Shown here piece by piece: positions 22,401-36,844 of a stretch of 64,000 bases of DNA (position 1 is its first letter; every line of letters starts with the position of its first letter). The DNA comes from Aedes albopictus. Taxonomy: Eukaryota > Arthropoda > Insecta > Diptera > Culicidae. The notes under the pieces are model-generated. The model was not told the origin of the DNA, did no database searches, and saw only the letters and a list, made by a program, of their open reading frames with translations. The stretch is from positions 44,551,464-44,615,463 of the forward strand of contig NC_085138.1 of assembly GCF_035046485.1 (NCBI RefSeq), in the 5' to 3' direction. A program made the translations under genes and the position numbers.

Positions 22401-23905
22401 GGACCGCGAGGACATTTTGTGCGGCCCGCGGCACGAATGATGAAAAATAATAGAATTTGGCCCGAGAAAGAATATTTTTTGATTTTTTACTTCTTCCAGT
22501 CTCATATTATTTAAAAAAAAAACCCGGATTGATCCACCTAGTGGTGATACTGCCTTTCTCGTCGGTTATGTACTTAAGATTTTTCCGTCGAAGTCAGCCG
22601 AAGCGTTCCTAAATCCTGAGAATACTCTAGAACGAAACAAATTTCATTTTCTTTTTTTGTCACAGTGCTCGTTGTCTCGTCAAGGGGAGGATAATAAATA
22701 ATAAGTGGATTTGATGAAAAACTACTCAAAAAATTAGGCAAAATCGTTAATCTCATCGGATATGTTAAGGAATTTTCTGGGCGACTTTGAATTCACTTGA
22801 AATTTTTAAAATTTCTGCAAAAAATATTTGTTTCCCCCCCTCGAAATGTTGAATTCTGAAATAAAAAATGGGAGGGGTGGGGGGGGGTGAGAAAAGAGAA
22901 AATCGAAATTTGTGTCAGCCGTATTCAGAAAGGCAAGAATTTTATCAAAGCCATAATCGAATTTGGAAACTTTGGCTTATATACCTACTAGGGTGGCCCT
23001 CAATTATATGAAAACAACAATTCCTGAAAATGTCAAGAAGCTACGTTCAAAATTTGAGCACAATCGATCAAGCCTAAGGGGGCGCTCAAAAAGCTTAAAG
23101 TTTGTATGGGAAAACGTGGCCAAATGTATGCAGAAATCTTAAGTTTTCGATTTTTGCCGCTAGGTGGCGCTGTAAGCGAATAATAATTAATCCCTTTGGT
23201 ATTATTGTAGGTGACTTTATACCAAACAACTTTGTTCAAGACCGCAAAGTGTTCTGACGACTGTAAAAGAAGTTATACCCTAGGTGAAGTGAGGCGAAAC
23301 ATTATGGCTGTTTTTCCAGTAGGGTTGATTTGATTGATTTGTCTTTATTAAAGAGATTTTCAGCCCTTTCTGGTTTGTCTCTTCCAGTAGGGTAATTGAT
23401 CCGATCATGGAGAAGTTAAGCACTGGGTTCATGTTTAAACCACAATTGTATCGCCCCAAATACACTTTTTACAAAGATTGAATTGAAAATAATAAAATCC
23501 ATCCTTTATCTAGGGGAAAAGCACGAAATATTGCCACTTTGAGGATGTTATGAGTATTTTATTCATTTTTATCTGAAAGAACATTGTGTTCCTAATGTTG
23601 CGGTATTTGTTCCTATTATTGCGGTATCCCATTGAAATCATATGGGATACCAATGATTAACATTAGCAACATTAGGAACACAGCAGCAAACATATTAAGG
23701 AAAACATTTTTTTTTTTAATAGGGTTATGGGCTAATCTTATGCACACAAATGGTGCAATCTCATAATTTAAGCATAATACATTTATTACAAATACCTTTT
23801 GGTAACATTTCAGTCGAGACAGTGCTCAATTGCCATTACCGCAACATTAGGTACTACCACAACGAATGGAACAATTACCCTACACGTAAAGGAATAAGAT
23901 CAACA
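22400..23905. repeat. Mixed degenerate repeats, no gene
   Basis: No coding region was found. 22515-22565 holds a CCACCTAGTGGTG palindromic motif followed by CTGCCTTTCTCGTCGG, also seen in inverse near 55797-55840. 22980-23310 resembles other mosquito repeats in this window through a TATGGGAAAACGTG string (compare 978 and 1310) and GGTGGCGCTGTAAG. 23326-23371 repeats the retroposon end seen at 5130. 23560-23860 repeats short AACATTAGGAACA and TTGCGGTA units. Confidence 0.5.
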
Positions 23906-23906
23906 A

Positions 23907-24972
23907 TGCACAATGGTCCACGAACCAGATTTACGAGGAAAGATGCATGCAGCGCCTTCAAATGAATTTTTAGACAAATATAGTCTTCTACAAAGTTGTT
24001 GCTAATAATAAGGCCCTCTTTCCAATGTACATGAAAATTAGAGTGGTCCATATTTTCACAGAAATTGGAAACCAAACTTTTTTATTTGCAAGAATAACTA
24101 TATACATTCTTCGGAAAAGTTGAAGACCTATCAATTTTGATCAAGTTTGTTGAAGACAGTTTTTTTGTAGCTTTAAAATTGACCGATCTAGAGATATATT
24201 TCTGAATTAGCTTAGGGTGATTCAAGAAAAACAGGTTTTCTGGCTTTAACTTTTTCAGTTTCAATTTCTCATCAAAGTTGCTCAAGAATCACTTGTAGAG
24301 CATTTGAAAACGCGTCGTTTCGTGCGCTGCGACTCATGTAAAAAATACTTGAAAAGTGCCTATTTTTTCTAGAAAATCATCAACATCTTTTGAACGGAAT
24401 GACGTAGCAACATTCTCAGCGCACGGAAATGTGCGTTTTTGGAAGCTCTAAAAGTGGTTCTTTGACGACTTTGATGAGAAAATTGAAACAAAAAAGTTAG
24501 AGCGATAAAACGATTTGTTCTAGCGTCACCCTATGAAAACTATGGGAAAATGCTCAAAATTTGGGCAAAACAGTTTTTTCGCCTTATCTTTTTCATTTCA
24601 ATTTTTTCATCAAAGTCGTCAAAGGGCCACTTTTAGAGCTTCAAAAAACGCACATTTTCGTGCGCTGAGAATGTTGCTACGTCATTCCGTTCAAAAGATG
24701 TTGATGATTTTCTAGAAAAAATAGGCACTTTTCAAGTATTTTTTACTTGAATTACAAAAACAACACCTCTCAAATTTATTGATATGTTTTATAACAATTC
24801 TTCTTTTGAATGCTGGAAAAAATATTTTTTATCTTTGCCCCAACTCGTAATATCGCCTTTTGAATAAACTATGATTTTTGAAGAAAAACACTCATAACTT
24901 TTGAACCAAAAGAGATAACGATCGTCTCAGCGCACGAAACGACGCGTTTTCAAATGCTCTACAAGTGTTTCT
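23907..24972. mobile_element. Truncated long-TIR element with internal palindrome
   Basis: Starts TGCACAATGGTCCACGAACC, as in the element at 43-1665, and follows that element's interior for much of its length (for example, an ACGACGCGTTTTCAAATGCT string also near 640). Inside, 24345-24520 and 24580-24760 are inverted copies. It ends abruptly against an R1 ORF1 fragment near 24973, with no right arm. Confidence 0.6.
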
Positions 24973-25741
24973 TGTATTGGACCACCCGTTGGGTGTCTGT
25001 TGTTCGTGGATTTCCCAGTACAAATCAGACACGTGGGTGGACTCGTGCAGCCTTGTGCCTTATGGCCTTCGCCGCCGCATCTCCTACACAACTTGCTCCT
25101 GTCAGGGCCTTCACAGTCCCACGACTTGTGCCTTGGTTCAAAGCACCGGAAGCAAGCACTCGGTGGCTTATGCAGGGTCAGATGGCAAACTGACCAGCAC
25201 ACTTTTATGTTCCCTATCCTAACGGACTTTTTGACGTCCGCCACAGGGAGCTGAACCAAGGCTACCTGCGTTCCTGTCGGGCCCTTTCGTAGCCGAATGG
25301 CTGCAGCGGCCACCTCTACCTCGCACTGTTGCCGCAGTGCCGTGACGAGATCCTCGGCGTCTGTTGACTCGTTCAGGTTCCTCACCTTCAGAGTCGCCTC
25401 CGCCGTCAGAGCTTTCACCTCCACACCTTCGCTTAGGACTTCTTCCGCCAACAGTTTGTAGGCGGCGGCGCCCTTTCGCTCCCTGTCGCGCTTTAGCTCG
25501 ATAATCATCTCGCCCGTACGAGTACGTCTAATACTGCGCACGTCGGCTCCGGGATCGTCGAGCTTGGCGTCGCTCCGTATCGCCTTCAAGACGTCCGAGT
25601 ACTTAGACTTTTCCGTCTTGATGACGAGCGCGTCGCCTTTGTCGCGCTTGGTACCTGCTCTATTACGCCGTCGCGGTTAGGCGTCCCTAGCAACCTCTGC
25701 CTGCGGATTTTTCTTCTTCTTCCGCTTCCGCTCCCCCTTCG

Positions 25742-25742
<1 letters not shown>
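24973..25742 (-). pseudogene. R1-clade ORF1 fragment (copy A)
   Basis: On the - strand the frame encodes the central and C-terminal part of an R1 ORF1, with RTRTGEMIIELKRDRERKG, then CFRCFEPRHKSWDC and CRRCGGEGHKAQGC knuckles and the start of a third. It closely parallels the intact ORF1 at 50917-52485. The 5' side breaks straight into a (TG)n tract, so the copy is 5'-truncated within ORF1. The 3' side is cut by the long-TIR repeat. Nothing of ORF2 survives. One change is visible: the first knuckle has Arg before His where the intact copy has Gly. Confidence 0.85.
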
Positions 25743-25743
<1 letters not shown>

Positions 25744-25796
<53 letters not shown>

Positions 25797-25802
25797 TTTT
25801 TT
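25744..25802. repeat. (TG)n followed by T11
   Basis: About 24 TG units, then 11 T. On the - strand this reads as the A-tail of the upstream R1 3' UTR fragment (copy F) running into (CA)n target. Confidence 0.95.
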
Positions 25803-26552
<750 letters not shown>

Positions 26553-26740
26553 TTCCTCCCTACCTCCCCAGCAGAGAAGACCGATTGGAAAAACTCTGCT
26601 ACATCTAGATGCCTCGATCCCCCTGGTACCACTGCTGCGACTGCTTCAGGGGGGGCAATGCGCTCATGCGCTCTTCTGTTACAGTGCTTTTGCACTTTTT
26701 GTCGCTTCTAAACAGTGCTTCTCATCTGTGCACTTAATTT

Positions 26741-29660
26741 TCAAGCGATCCCAGCTTGCTGGTCGCTCCTCCACTTCCGCTGCAGCTCCGTCATCATTTT
26801 TGTGACTGCTCTGTTGATCGCATTCCACGTCTCTTCAGTACGGCACATCTCGTCGACGATGTTGTCCACGCTTAATGCCGGCATCGATCTTCTTACCGCC
26901 TCGAATCTGGGGCAGATGAACACCACGTGCTCCGATGTCTCCTCCACGTTCTCGCACTCCGGGTAGAAAGGCGAAACGGCATGGCCAAACCGATGTAGGT
27001 ACTGCCTGAAGCAGCCATGACCAGACAAAAACTGGGTTAGGTGGAAATTCACTTCTCCATGCTTCCTGTTCACCCAAGTCGACACATTAGGGATGAGCCG
27101 ATGGGTCCATCTTCCTTTCTCCGTGGAATCCCATTCCTGTTGCCACTTTGTCACTGAGGCCGTTCGCACCAACGTTCTCACTTGGCTGGTCCTCCTCCGC
27201 TCGTAGCACTCGATGTCCTCCTCCAAGGTGATGCAGATCGGGATCATCCCTGCAATCACACAAACTGCCTCCGACGATATTGTTTTACACGCGCTCGCTA
27301 CTCGTATGGCCATGAGCCGGAACGCGCTGTTTAGCTTCCCCCGATTGGTTTTTAGCGCCGCACCCCAGGCTGGGACTCCGTACCGCAGTATTGAAGATGA
27401 CACGCTCGCTAGCAACCGCCTCTTGCTGCTTCTCGGACCACCGGTGTTTGGCATAATCCTCGACAGTGCGTTGATCTCCTTCGCTGCTTTTTCACAGGCG
27501 TAGTCGACGTGGCTGTTAAAGTTTAGCCGATCGTCGATCATCACACCCAGGTGCTTCAATTCTCGCTTCGACGCCACTGCGTGTTCTCCGACGGAGATTT
27601 CCACTCGCTGCACTGCCTTGCAGTTGCTCACCAATAGCACCTCCATTCATCCAATTTTCGATGATACCGATCGATTCTGCCGCCAACATTTCTACCTCCT
27701 CCGGTGACTCGCCTGTTACTGATAAGACGATATCGTCCGCAAAGCCCACGAGCACGACGCCTGTGGGTAGCTGTAGCGTAAGCACTCCGTTGTACATAGC
27801 GTTCCACAACGTTGGCCCGAGGATGGAGCCCTGTGGAACTCCCGCCGTCACTTTCATTCTCCTCTGTCCAGCTTCAGTGTCGTACACCAAGACTCTGTTC
27901 TGGAAGTAGCTTTTCATGATCCGACACAGGTAGTCTGGAACCTGCATTCTGTGCAGCGCTACGGCGATGGCCTCCCAGCTGGCGCTATTGAACGCATGCT
28001 TGACGTCAATTGTGATTACGGCGCAGTACCGGTTTCCTCTCCTCTTCTGTTTGGACGCCTTCTCGGCCCTCTCCAGGACCGTGCGGATAGCATCCACCGT
28101 CGACTTTTCCTTACGGAATCCAAACTGCATCTGTGACAGTCCATGCTCTCCATCTGTAAACGGTACCACCCTGTTAAGGATGAGCTTTTCCAGCAGCTTC
28201 CCAAGTGTGTCCAGCAGGCATATCGGCCTATACGATGCTGGATCACCCGGCGGTTTTCCTGGCTTTGGCAGTAAAACCAGTTTCTGCACCTTCCATATGT
28301 CTGGGAAGTGACCTTCTTCCAAACATTTCTGCATCACCGTCCTGAACATATCGGGATAAGCTAGGACCGCCGATTTCAACGCCACATTGGGGATCCCGTC
28401 CGGACCCGGAGCATTGCTCGCTTTCAGTTTCTTCGCCACTGCTTCCAGCTCGACATTGGAGACTTGCCGAGCTTCCGCACTACCGTCGTTTTCCTCACCA
28501 TACGGTGTTGGTGGCCACGTCGTTGGGTCGTGCTTGGGAAAGAGACCCTCCACGATTACCTTCAGCTTGTCTGGACACATCTCGGCTGGCATCGCTGGAC
28601 CTTTGATCTTCGCCATCACGACTCGGTACGCGTCACCCCAGGGATTTGCGTCGGCATCTCGGCATAGCTCCTTGTGGCAGTTCGACTTGCTCACGATTAT
28701 CTCCTTTTTAAATGCGGCTCTGGCCTCCTGGAACACCAACTTCCGCTCCTCCCTATCCGGAAGGTTTCTTGCCCTCTGATAGCGTCTTCTGGCTCTTAGA
28801 CAGGCAGCACGGAGGGTGCCGAGTGTCTCGCTCCACCAATGCGCAGGACGTCGTCTGTACCTTGGCTCTCGTTTCCGTGGCATTGTAGTGTCGCATGCCC
28901 TTGTAATCGCTCTTGTTAGCTCTACCGCATCTAGGTCTGGAGTATCACTGTCCATACGGAGTGCCTCAACGAAGAGGTCCTTGTCGAAGGCCTTCGTCTT
29001 CCACTTTCGCTCGCATATTCTGTTTCTCTGCATGGCCGTAGGGTTCCGTTGGCCAACGCTGTAGCAGATCGCCTGGTGATCACTGTGGGTGTACTCTTCG
29101 CTTACTTTCCAGTTCATGTTGCTTGCTAGCGATGGACTGCAGAAGGTAATGTCGATGATCGACTCCCGCCCGTCTTTCCTGAATGTGCTTACGGTGCCAA
29201 CGTTGCACAATTGTACCTCCAACCTCGCTAGTGCTTCCAGCAGGCTGTAACCTCTTGCGTTGGTTAGCTTGCTACCCCACTCCACGGCCCACGCATTGAA
29301 GTCTCCGCCGATCAGTACTGGCCTACGTCCAACCAGCTTGTCGGCTAACTCCTCCAGCATCCGATCGAATTTCTCTGCTGTCCACCTTGGGGGTGCATAG
29401 CAGCTGCATATGAAGATACCGTTGATTTTGGCGATGACGAAACCTTCGTACGTGCTTGCGATCACTTCCTGAATTGGAAATCTTCCCATCACTTGTATAG
29501 CAGCCGTTCCCGTGCTATCTGCCACCCAGTTGTTGTTACCGAGAGGAACTCGGTACGGCTCTGCAATAATCGCAACATCGCACTTTGCTTCCGTTGTTGA
29601 CTGCCTCAACAGTTGCTGTGCGGTATCACAATGATTCAGGTTGATCTGCATTATCTCCAT
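26741..29660 (-). pseudogene. R1 ORF2 of copy D (endonuclease-RT)
   Basis: Starts at ATG 29660-29658, sharing one A with the ORF1 stop (TAATG). The N-terminal ~220 residues are an APE endonuclease (AIIAEPYRVP, IGGDFNAWAVEWGS, THSDHQAI). RT motifs include KPPGDPASYRPICLLDT, FGFRKEKSTVDAI, VITIDVKHAFNSASW, VPQGSILGP and FADDIV. A small deletion and frameshift near 27650 removes a few residues after ENWMNG. The frame then continues to the stop at 26741 with WTHRLIPNV, HLTQFLSGHGCFRQYL and a Cys-rich end (YPECENVEETSEHVVFIC, where the first Cys of the box is Tyr). Confidence 0.88.
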
Positions 29661-31284
29661 TACTGTTGGCCTGCGATCGCCTTCTTATATGCAGGGCACT
29701 TGTATCCACCCGTCGAATGGACGTTTCCTTCTTCCGCTGTGCAGAGCATGCACTTTGGCGCTTGCGAGCAGTCCTTCGCAAAGTGTCCCTTCTCTCCACA
29801 TTTTCTGCATTGTTCAGATCTGTCTGGGCCTTTGTTGGCCTGTGTTGGCCGACATGTGTCCAAAGCCCATGCACTTGAAGCATCTAAATACCCGTTTGCG
29901 GTCACTCCTTGCTATTCGGGCGGCGACCCTCAGCGGGCACACCGAACAACCAACTCGTACCTTGCCTACCTTCAACAATTTGCTAGCCGCAGGCACCGAC
30001 AGTCGAATCATCGCTGTTTGTGTGCCTTGGTACCCCTTCGTCAGACGGATCGTTAGAACCTCTTCTCCCAATTCGCATTGCGTCTTCAGTTCACGACCAA
30101 GCTCCTCCACTGTTGTGATCTCGTCCAGGTATCGGCATTCGATCGTTGCTTCCTGACACAAAGCTTTCACGTTCCCACCATCCCCGACGAGGTCGCCCAA
30201 TGACTTGGCGAACTGCTCTCGATAGGCAGAACTTTTAATCGCCGGATCCTTCTTCAGCTCAAAGAGCATTTCTCCTTGTTGAGTGCGCCTGGTTCTCACC
30301 ACGTTCTCACCCAGTTCCTTCAACTCCGGATCCTCTCGGACTTTCTTGAGGATTGCTGCGTACGACTGTTAGTCGTTTGCCTTGACCAGCAGGGCGTCTC
30401 CCATGTGTCTCTCTCGATGGGGCAGACGGCGTTCTTGCCTGTTCTCTTTGGATCTCTTTTCGTCTCGAGCCGGCTTTCTACCTTTTTCGATCCGATTATT
30501 CCCTTTCGTTTCCTCCTTTTTGGGCTGATTTTTCTTCTTCTCCTTGCGATTTTTGACGACGTTCCAATCGCTTTTGGCTCTCTCGTCGCTCAACTCCTCG
30601 CTACCTTGAACATTCTTAGTCTTCTTCGGGCGTTCCTCCTCTCCTGGTGTTTCTCTATCCCGCTTGTTCGAGCTCTTATTTCTGCGTCCTTTCGGCGTCT
30701 CCTGTAACTCTGTTGATGCTTCCACCGCCGCAATCTGCTCCAAGGCCAGCTTCAAAGCCTTTTCAGCAGTCTCAGCTCTCTTACGCAACGCTGTGTGCTC
30801 GCGGTCAGCTTCCAACACGGCGTACCTGAGGCTCGACACCCTTTGCTTAATCTCAGTGTGCACGTTGTTACGGCCTTTTACGTATTCGTGCAGCTCGATG
30901 ACCTTCCTGCTCAACTCCACCATTGACACCTTGGGCCTCGCAAGTTGTAGGCCTTCTTGAGTGGTGCTGCTGCTCGGTGTAGACACCGGGGGCCCTCCTT
31001 TAGTGCTACCGCTTGGTGTGGACATTTGACTCGTTACCCCTTTTGCTCCAAAGAGTCCATGTCGTCCACCTCGTTGCCGCGATACTAAAAGTTTCTACCA
31101 GCGAACGTGTCAACCTACTGCTCCTTAGGAATGCGCTCGCATCCTTATCATCTGCTACCTCCGTTGTTGTGTAATTGTTGTTCTTCTCCATCTGGTTGGG
31201 TCCCCCCTCCAAGTCGCTATCTTCGCCCGTCGTAAGTAGTTGCCGTCGTGATCCCATGGTGATCTTTGCAAGCAGTGAGGCCAT
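29660..31284 (-). pseudogene. R1 ORF1 of copy D
   Basis: The likely start is ATG 31284 (MASLLAKITMGSRRQ). A frameshift near 31050 passes to a Ser/Lys-rich middle region with a probable coiled coil (EADREHTALRKRAETAEKA). An in-frame TAA at 30369-30371 interrupts it, and a second frameshift near 29900 falls in the first zinc knuckle. The C-terminal knuckles (CRKCGEKGHFAKDC) and the CPAYKKA end are in the last frame. Such proteins bind element RNA and, in R1 and SART1, help localisation to the target. This copy is broken at three places. Confidence 0.82.
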
Positions 31285-32003
<719 letters not shown>

Positions 32004-32289
32004 TTCCTCCCTACCTCCCTCAGCAGAGAAAACCGAATGGAAAAACTCTGCTACTTGCCTCGATCCCCCTGGTACCACTGATGCGACTGCTTCAGGGGGG
32101 GCAATGCGCTCATGCGCTCTTCTTTTTCTGTGCTCATACACATTTTGTCGCTTCAAAATTTATTATTCTAATCGTTCTAGTGTTGGTATCTAACCTATCG
32201 CCATTCAGCGACACAGTTAGTACAAACATACACCAAATTTGTTATTCTATTGCCGTCCGTGTGCCATTTAGCACTCCGGCTTTTCGTGC

Positions 32290-32710
32290 ACGACTCAGAT
32301 AGTCCCCGACGGTGGATCTACCCTATCCGACGAAGAGTTCCTCGACACTGAAACTTCTTCCGTTACCGATACTTCCCAGGCTGGTGCCAAGGTCGGTCCT
32401 GCGATTCCGGTTGGAGACTGGCTTCCGGTTCACAGGCGCCCTGACGACCAAGCACCGGTGCTTTTTCGCGGTCTACTCGGTCTAGTCCCCGGCGGTGGAC
32501 GGACCTAGCCTACTCCGACAGAGAAAGACCCCGACGGTGGAAGTTCTCTCGACACCGATGTTTTCATCCCGACCAGTAAGGTGCCGAAGTCGGCCCGGCG
32601 ATTCCGGTTGGTGGTAGACTTCCGGTTCACCGGCGCCCCGACGACCTATAACCGGTACTACGCAACGGACGACTCGGTCATGTCCCCGGCGGTGGATCAA
32701 GCCTACTGCG
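32290..32710. repeat. Partial tandem duplication in the R1 copy E 3' UTR
   Basis: Two diverged ~200-bp units start with AGTCCCCGACGGTGGA / AGTCCCCGGCGGTGGA and contain GCGATTCCGGTTGG and CTTCCGGTTCAC...GGCGCC; a third partial unit begins near 32685. Copy D lacks this stretch. Confidence 0.6.
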
Positions 32711-32719
32711 ATCGCGGCC

Positions 32720-35700
32720 CTATACTCTTTGGTCTTCTCGCCACTTCCTCTGCAGCGCGGACAGCATCCCCGTTACTGCTCTGTCGACAGCGTTCCACGT
32801 GTCTTCGTGGCGACACATCTCCTCGACAATGTTGTCGACCGTCAGGCCGCGCATAACCCTGCGCATCTCCGAGAACCTAGGGCATTCGAAGACGACGTGC
32901 GCCGGTGTTTCCTCCACGTTCGCACACTCCGGACACAGAGGGGAAGACGCGTGACCGAATCAAAACAGGTACTTGCGGAAACAGCCGTGCCCGGACAGAA
33001 ACTGCGTCAGATGGAAGTTCACCTCCCCATGCTTCCTGTTCACCCACGCCGACACATTTGGAATCAGTCGGTGGGTCCACCTTCCGTTCGCCGCATTGTC
33101 CCACACATGTTGCCACTTCACCAGCGAGTCCATTCTAGCAGCTGCTCTCGTATTCCTTGCGTTACTCCGCCGATAGCACTCGACGTCTTCCTCTAGGGTG
33201 ATACAGATGGGCATCATCCCAGCGATAACGCATACAGCCTCCGACGAGATTGTTCTGTACGCACTCGCGACTCTCATAGCCATGAGCCGGAACACACTGT
33301 CCAGCTTTCCACGGTTTCTCTTCGTTTTTAGCGCCAGAGCCCAGGCTGGCACTCCATACCTAACCCAGTCAACCAGTAATCGTATAAGATGTTGAATAAG
33401 ATGTTAAAGTGGAGGCGATATGCGTACATTTTACATGCGCCTAAATGGAGGCATGCATGCATATGGCCTCCACTTTATCATCTTATGCAACATCTTATAC
33501 GATTACTGGTTGTCTGGGAAGTATTGAGGTTGCAACATTTGCCAAGAGGCGCCTCTTACTGCTTCTTGGACCGCCCGCGTTTGGCATAATCCTCGCTACT
33601 GTGTTAACCGCCTGCGCCGCCTTTTCGCAGGCGTAGTCAACGTGCGCGTTAAAGTTTAAGCGGTCGTCGACCATCACGCCCAGGTGCTTCAAAGCGCGCT
33701 GCGATGAAATTCTCTCCTCTCCGATCGTGATCTCCAACCTTTGCACTGCTTTGCGGTTACTGACTACGAGCACTTCTGTCTTGTGATGGGCTATCTGCAG
33801 CTTCACTCCATTCATCCATCTTTCGACTGTGTCGATTGCCTCCGATACCAGCACTTCGACTTCATCTATTGATTCGCCAGATACCGCTAATACAACGTCG
33901 TCCGCGAACCCAACGATAATGACACCTGCCGGAAGCTTCAGTGTTAACACACCGTTGTACATTGCGTTCCAGAGCGTAGGGCCAAGTATTGACCCTTGTG
34001 GAACACCTGCTGTCACTCTAAACGACCTCTGTCCTACGTTGGTTTCGTACACAAGGATTCTGTTCTGGAAGTAGTTCCTAAGAATTCTACACAGATACTC
34101 GGGGACCCGCATATTATGCAGGGCTACGGCGATAGCTTCCCAACTGGCGCTGTTAAACGCGTTTTTAACGTCTATCGTTACCACGGCGCAGTAGCGATCT
34201 CCTCTCCGCTTTTGTAAGGATGCCCTTTCCGCCATCTCAACGACGGTCCGAATTGCGTCAACCGTCGATTTTCCCTTGCGGAAGCCGAACTGCATCGTGA
34301 ACAGCCCTCTCACACTTTCGGTATACTCGGTCAGCCTGTTAAGGATAATCCTCTCCAGAAGTTTTCCGAGCGTATCCAACAGACAGATCGGCCTGTACGA
34401 TGCTGGATCTCCCGGCTGCTTTCCTGGTTTTGGCAGCAGCACTAGTTTTTGGACCTTCCATATATCCGGAAAGATGCCTTCCTCCAGGCATTTCTGCAAC
34501 ACTGACCTGAACATATCGGGATACTCCAGGATCGCTGCTTTCAACGCCACGTTGGGGATTCCATCCGGACCGGGAGCCTTCTTCACCTTCAATGCTTTCG
34601 CCACGGCAACGAGCTCGTCGTTGGAGACCAGTCGGTTTACGTCAAATTCCGCATCGCCCTCGCTATACGGCGTAGGTGGCCACGTTGTTGTATCGTGTTT
34701 TGGAAACAAACCCTCCACGATAACCTTCAGTTTGTCTGGGCACATTTCTACTGGCGTCATTGGGCCCTTTAGCTTTGCCATTATGATGCGGTAGGCATTT
34801 CACCAGGGGTTAGCGTCGGCTTCCTGGCATAGCTCCTTGTAACAGTTCGCCTTGCTCTGCTTGATAGCTCGTTTGAAGGCAGCTCTAGCTTCACGGAACG
34901 CAGCCTTGCGCTCTTCTCTATCGGCACCAGTTCTTGCCCTCTGAACTCGTCTCCTAGCTCGGAGGCAAGTCGCACGAAGGGTGCTGAGCGTCGCATTCCA
35001 CCAGTACGCTGGGCGTCTAGCGTTCCTAGGTTCAATCTTCCTCGGCATTGCTGCATCACATGCCGTTGCTAACGCTTCCGTCAACCACCCTGGGTCGAGG
35101 TTTGCCGCATCGCTATTTGGCCGAAGTGCCTCGATAAAAGTCTCCTTGTCGAAGTCCTTCGTCTTCCACTTCCGCTCATAAGTCCTAGTTCTCTGTATGG
35201 ACGTAGGAGCTCTCTGGCCTATCTTGTAGAGGATCGCCTGGTGGTCGCTGTGAGAGTATTCCTCACTCACCCTCCAGTCCATGTCTTCCATCAACGATGG
35301 ACTACAAAATGTAATGTCGATGATGGATTCACGACCGTCTTTGCGGAATGTGCTGACTGTTCCTACATTGCACAGCTTTACGTCCAGCTTCGCCAGAGCT
35401 TCAAGTAGACTATATCCTCTTGCATTGGTTTGCCGGCTGCCCCACTCAACGGCCCAGGCGTTGAAATCGCCGCCGATGACTACTGGCCTACGTCCTACCA
35501 GCGTGTCAGTGAGTGCATCCAACATCCGGTTGTATTGCTCCTCGGTCCATCTTGGAGGCGCATAGCAGCTACATACGAAGACACCGTTAACTTTGGCGAT
35601 CACGAAAACTTCGTAAGAGTTTTCCACCACTTCCTCTATAGGGAATCTGCCCATAACTTGTATAGCTGCCAATCCTGCTATATCCGCTACCCAATTGCCG

Positions 35701-35828
35701 TTCTCAGGAGGAACCCGATACGGCTCTGCGATGATCGCAACATCACACTTCGTCTCTGTTGTCGACTGCCACAACAGTTGCTGTGCGATGTCGCAATGAT
35801 TCAGATTAATTTGCGTTATCTGCATCAT
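32720..35828 (-). pseudogene. R1 ORF2 of copy E (endonuclease-RT)
   Basis: Starts ATGATG at 35828, overlapping the ORF1 stop as ATGA. Endonuclease and RT motifs match those of copy D throughout. Lesions: TGA at 34800-34802 where copy D has a Gly codon after NPW; a 155-bp MITE at 33364-33518 between RT and the C-terminal part; and TGA at 32960-32962 where copies D and B have His-Arg. Apart from these the frame is kept, so the element is not very old. The C-terminal Cys box (CPECANVEETPAHVVFEC) is intact in sequence. Confidence 0.88.
33364..33518. mobile_element. 155-bp palindromic MITE, first copy
   Basis: The ends CCCAGTCAACCAGTAATCG and the reverse complement of CGATTACTGGTTGTCTGGG pair along most of the length, so the whole unit is a near-palindrome centred on CATGCATGCATATGG-type sequence. 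It is flanked by AA on both sides. A second 155-bp copy lies at 58054-58208, flanked by AT. It interrupts R1 ORF2 copy E. Confidence 0.85.
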
Positions 35829-36699
35829 TGTTGGCCTGCCTTCGCCTTTTTGTAGGCCGGGCATTTATAGCCTCCCGTCCGGTGGCCATTTCCTTCCTCC
35901 GACTTGCACAGCATGCACTTGGGTTGCTTCGTGCAGTCTCGAGCAACGTGTCCGTTTTCGCCGCAGTTCCAGCACCGTTTGGACCTATCTGGACCCTTGC
36001 AGTGTCTTGACTGGTGACCAAATTCCATGCACCTGAAACACCTCTCCATTTTCTTAGTGACTCGGGGAGCCAGTCGCAGCGGGCACACGGCCCATCCGAC
36101 CTTGATCTTGCCGGCTACCACAATCTTGTTGGCCGCATCTACTGGTAGTCGGATTGCCGCCGTCTGAGTACCTGCAAACGATCTCCTGATTCGGATTGTC
36201 ACCGGTACTTCCAAGTTGCACTGCTCGGTCAATGCGGCTCTCAGCTCTTCCTCAGTCGTGACCTCGTCCAAATCCTTGGCCTCGAGCACTGCCTCCTGTG
36301 AAAGTGTTCTCACGGTGGCCTCGCTGTCTAAGGATTTCGCAATGAGCTCCCGGTACTCTGAGCTCTTAATCGCCGGATCCTTCTTGAGCTCGAACAGCAT
36401 CTCTCCTTTCTGGGTGCGCCTGGTCTTTACCACGTTTTCACCCAACTCTTTTAGCTCCGGGTCCTCCCTCACTTTCCTGAGGAGCGCAGCGTACGTCGTC
36501 TTGTCCTTCGCCTCGACGACCAGTGCATCACCCTTCTTCCTCTGCCTAAGGGGCCGGCGATTTTCTTTCTTCTCCTGTTCCTTCCTCTTTTCTTCCTTTT
36601 TCTGTTCTTCCTTCTCCTTTCGCTTCTTCTTCTTCGCCTGCTGGCTCTTTACAGTGCGCCATCCATCATCTCTCCGATTGCTGGCGCGCTCCCGTTCAC

Positions 36700-36700
<1 letters not shown>
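35825..36700 (-). pseudogene. R1 ORF1 of copy E, 5'-truncated
   Basis: The open frame begins at the (CA)n junction and runs to TGA 35825-35827. It has a Lys/Glu-rich basic stretch, KKGDALVVEAKDK, the conserved RRTQKGEMLFELKKD segment, two canonical knuckles (CFRCMEFGHQSRHC, CWNCGENGHVARDC) and the CPAYKKAKAGQQ end. About 200 N-terminal residues seen in copy D are missing. The open frame running on into poly-Lys and His-Thr codons upstream is the A-tail and microsatellite, not protein. Confidence 0.85.
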
Positions 36701-36764
<64 letters not shown>

Positions 36765-36793
36765 TGTGTGTATGTGTATGTGTGTGTGTATGT

Positions 36794-36844
<51 letters not shown>
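36701..36844. repeat. (TG)n with TATG variants plus T49
   Basis: About 95 bp of TG with some TATG units, then about 49 T. On the - strand it is the long A-tail of R1 copy B/G running into (CA)n target at the 5' junction of copy E. Confidence 0.95.
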
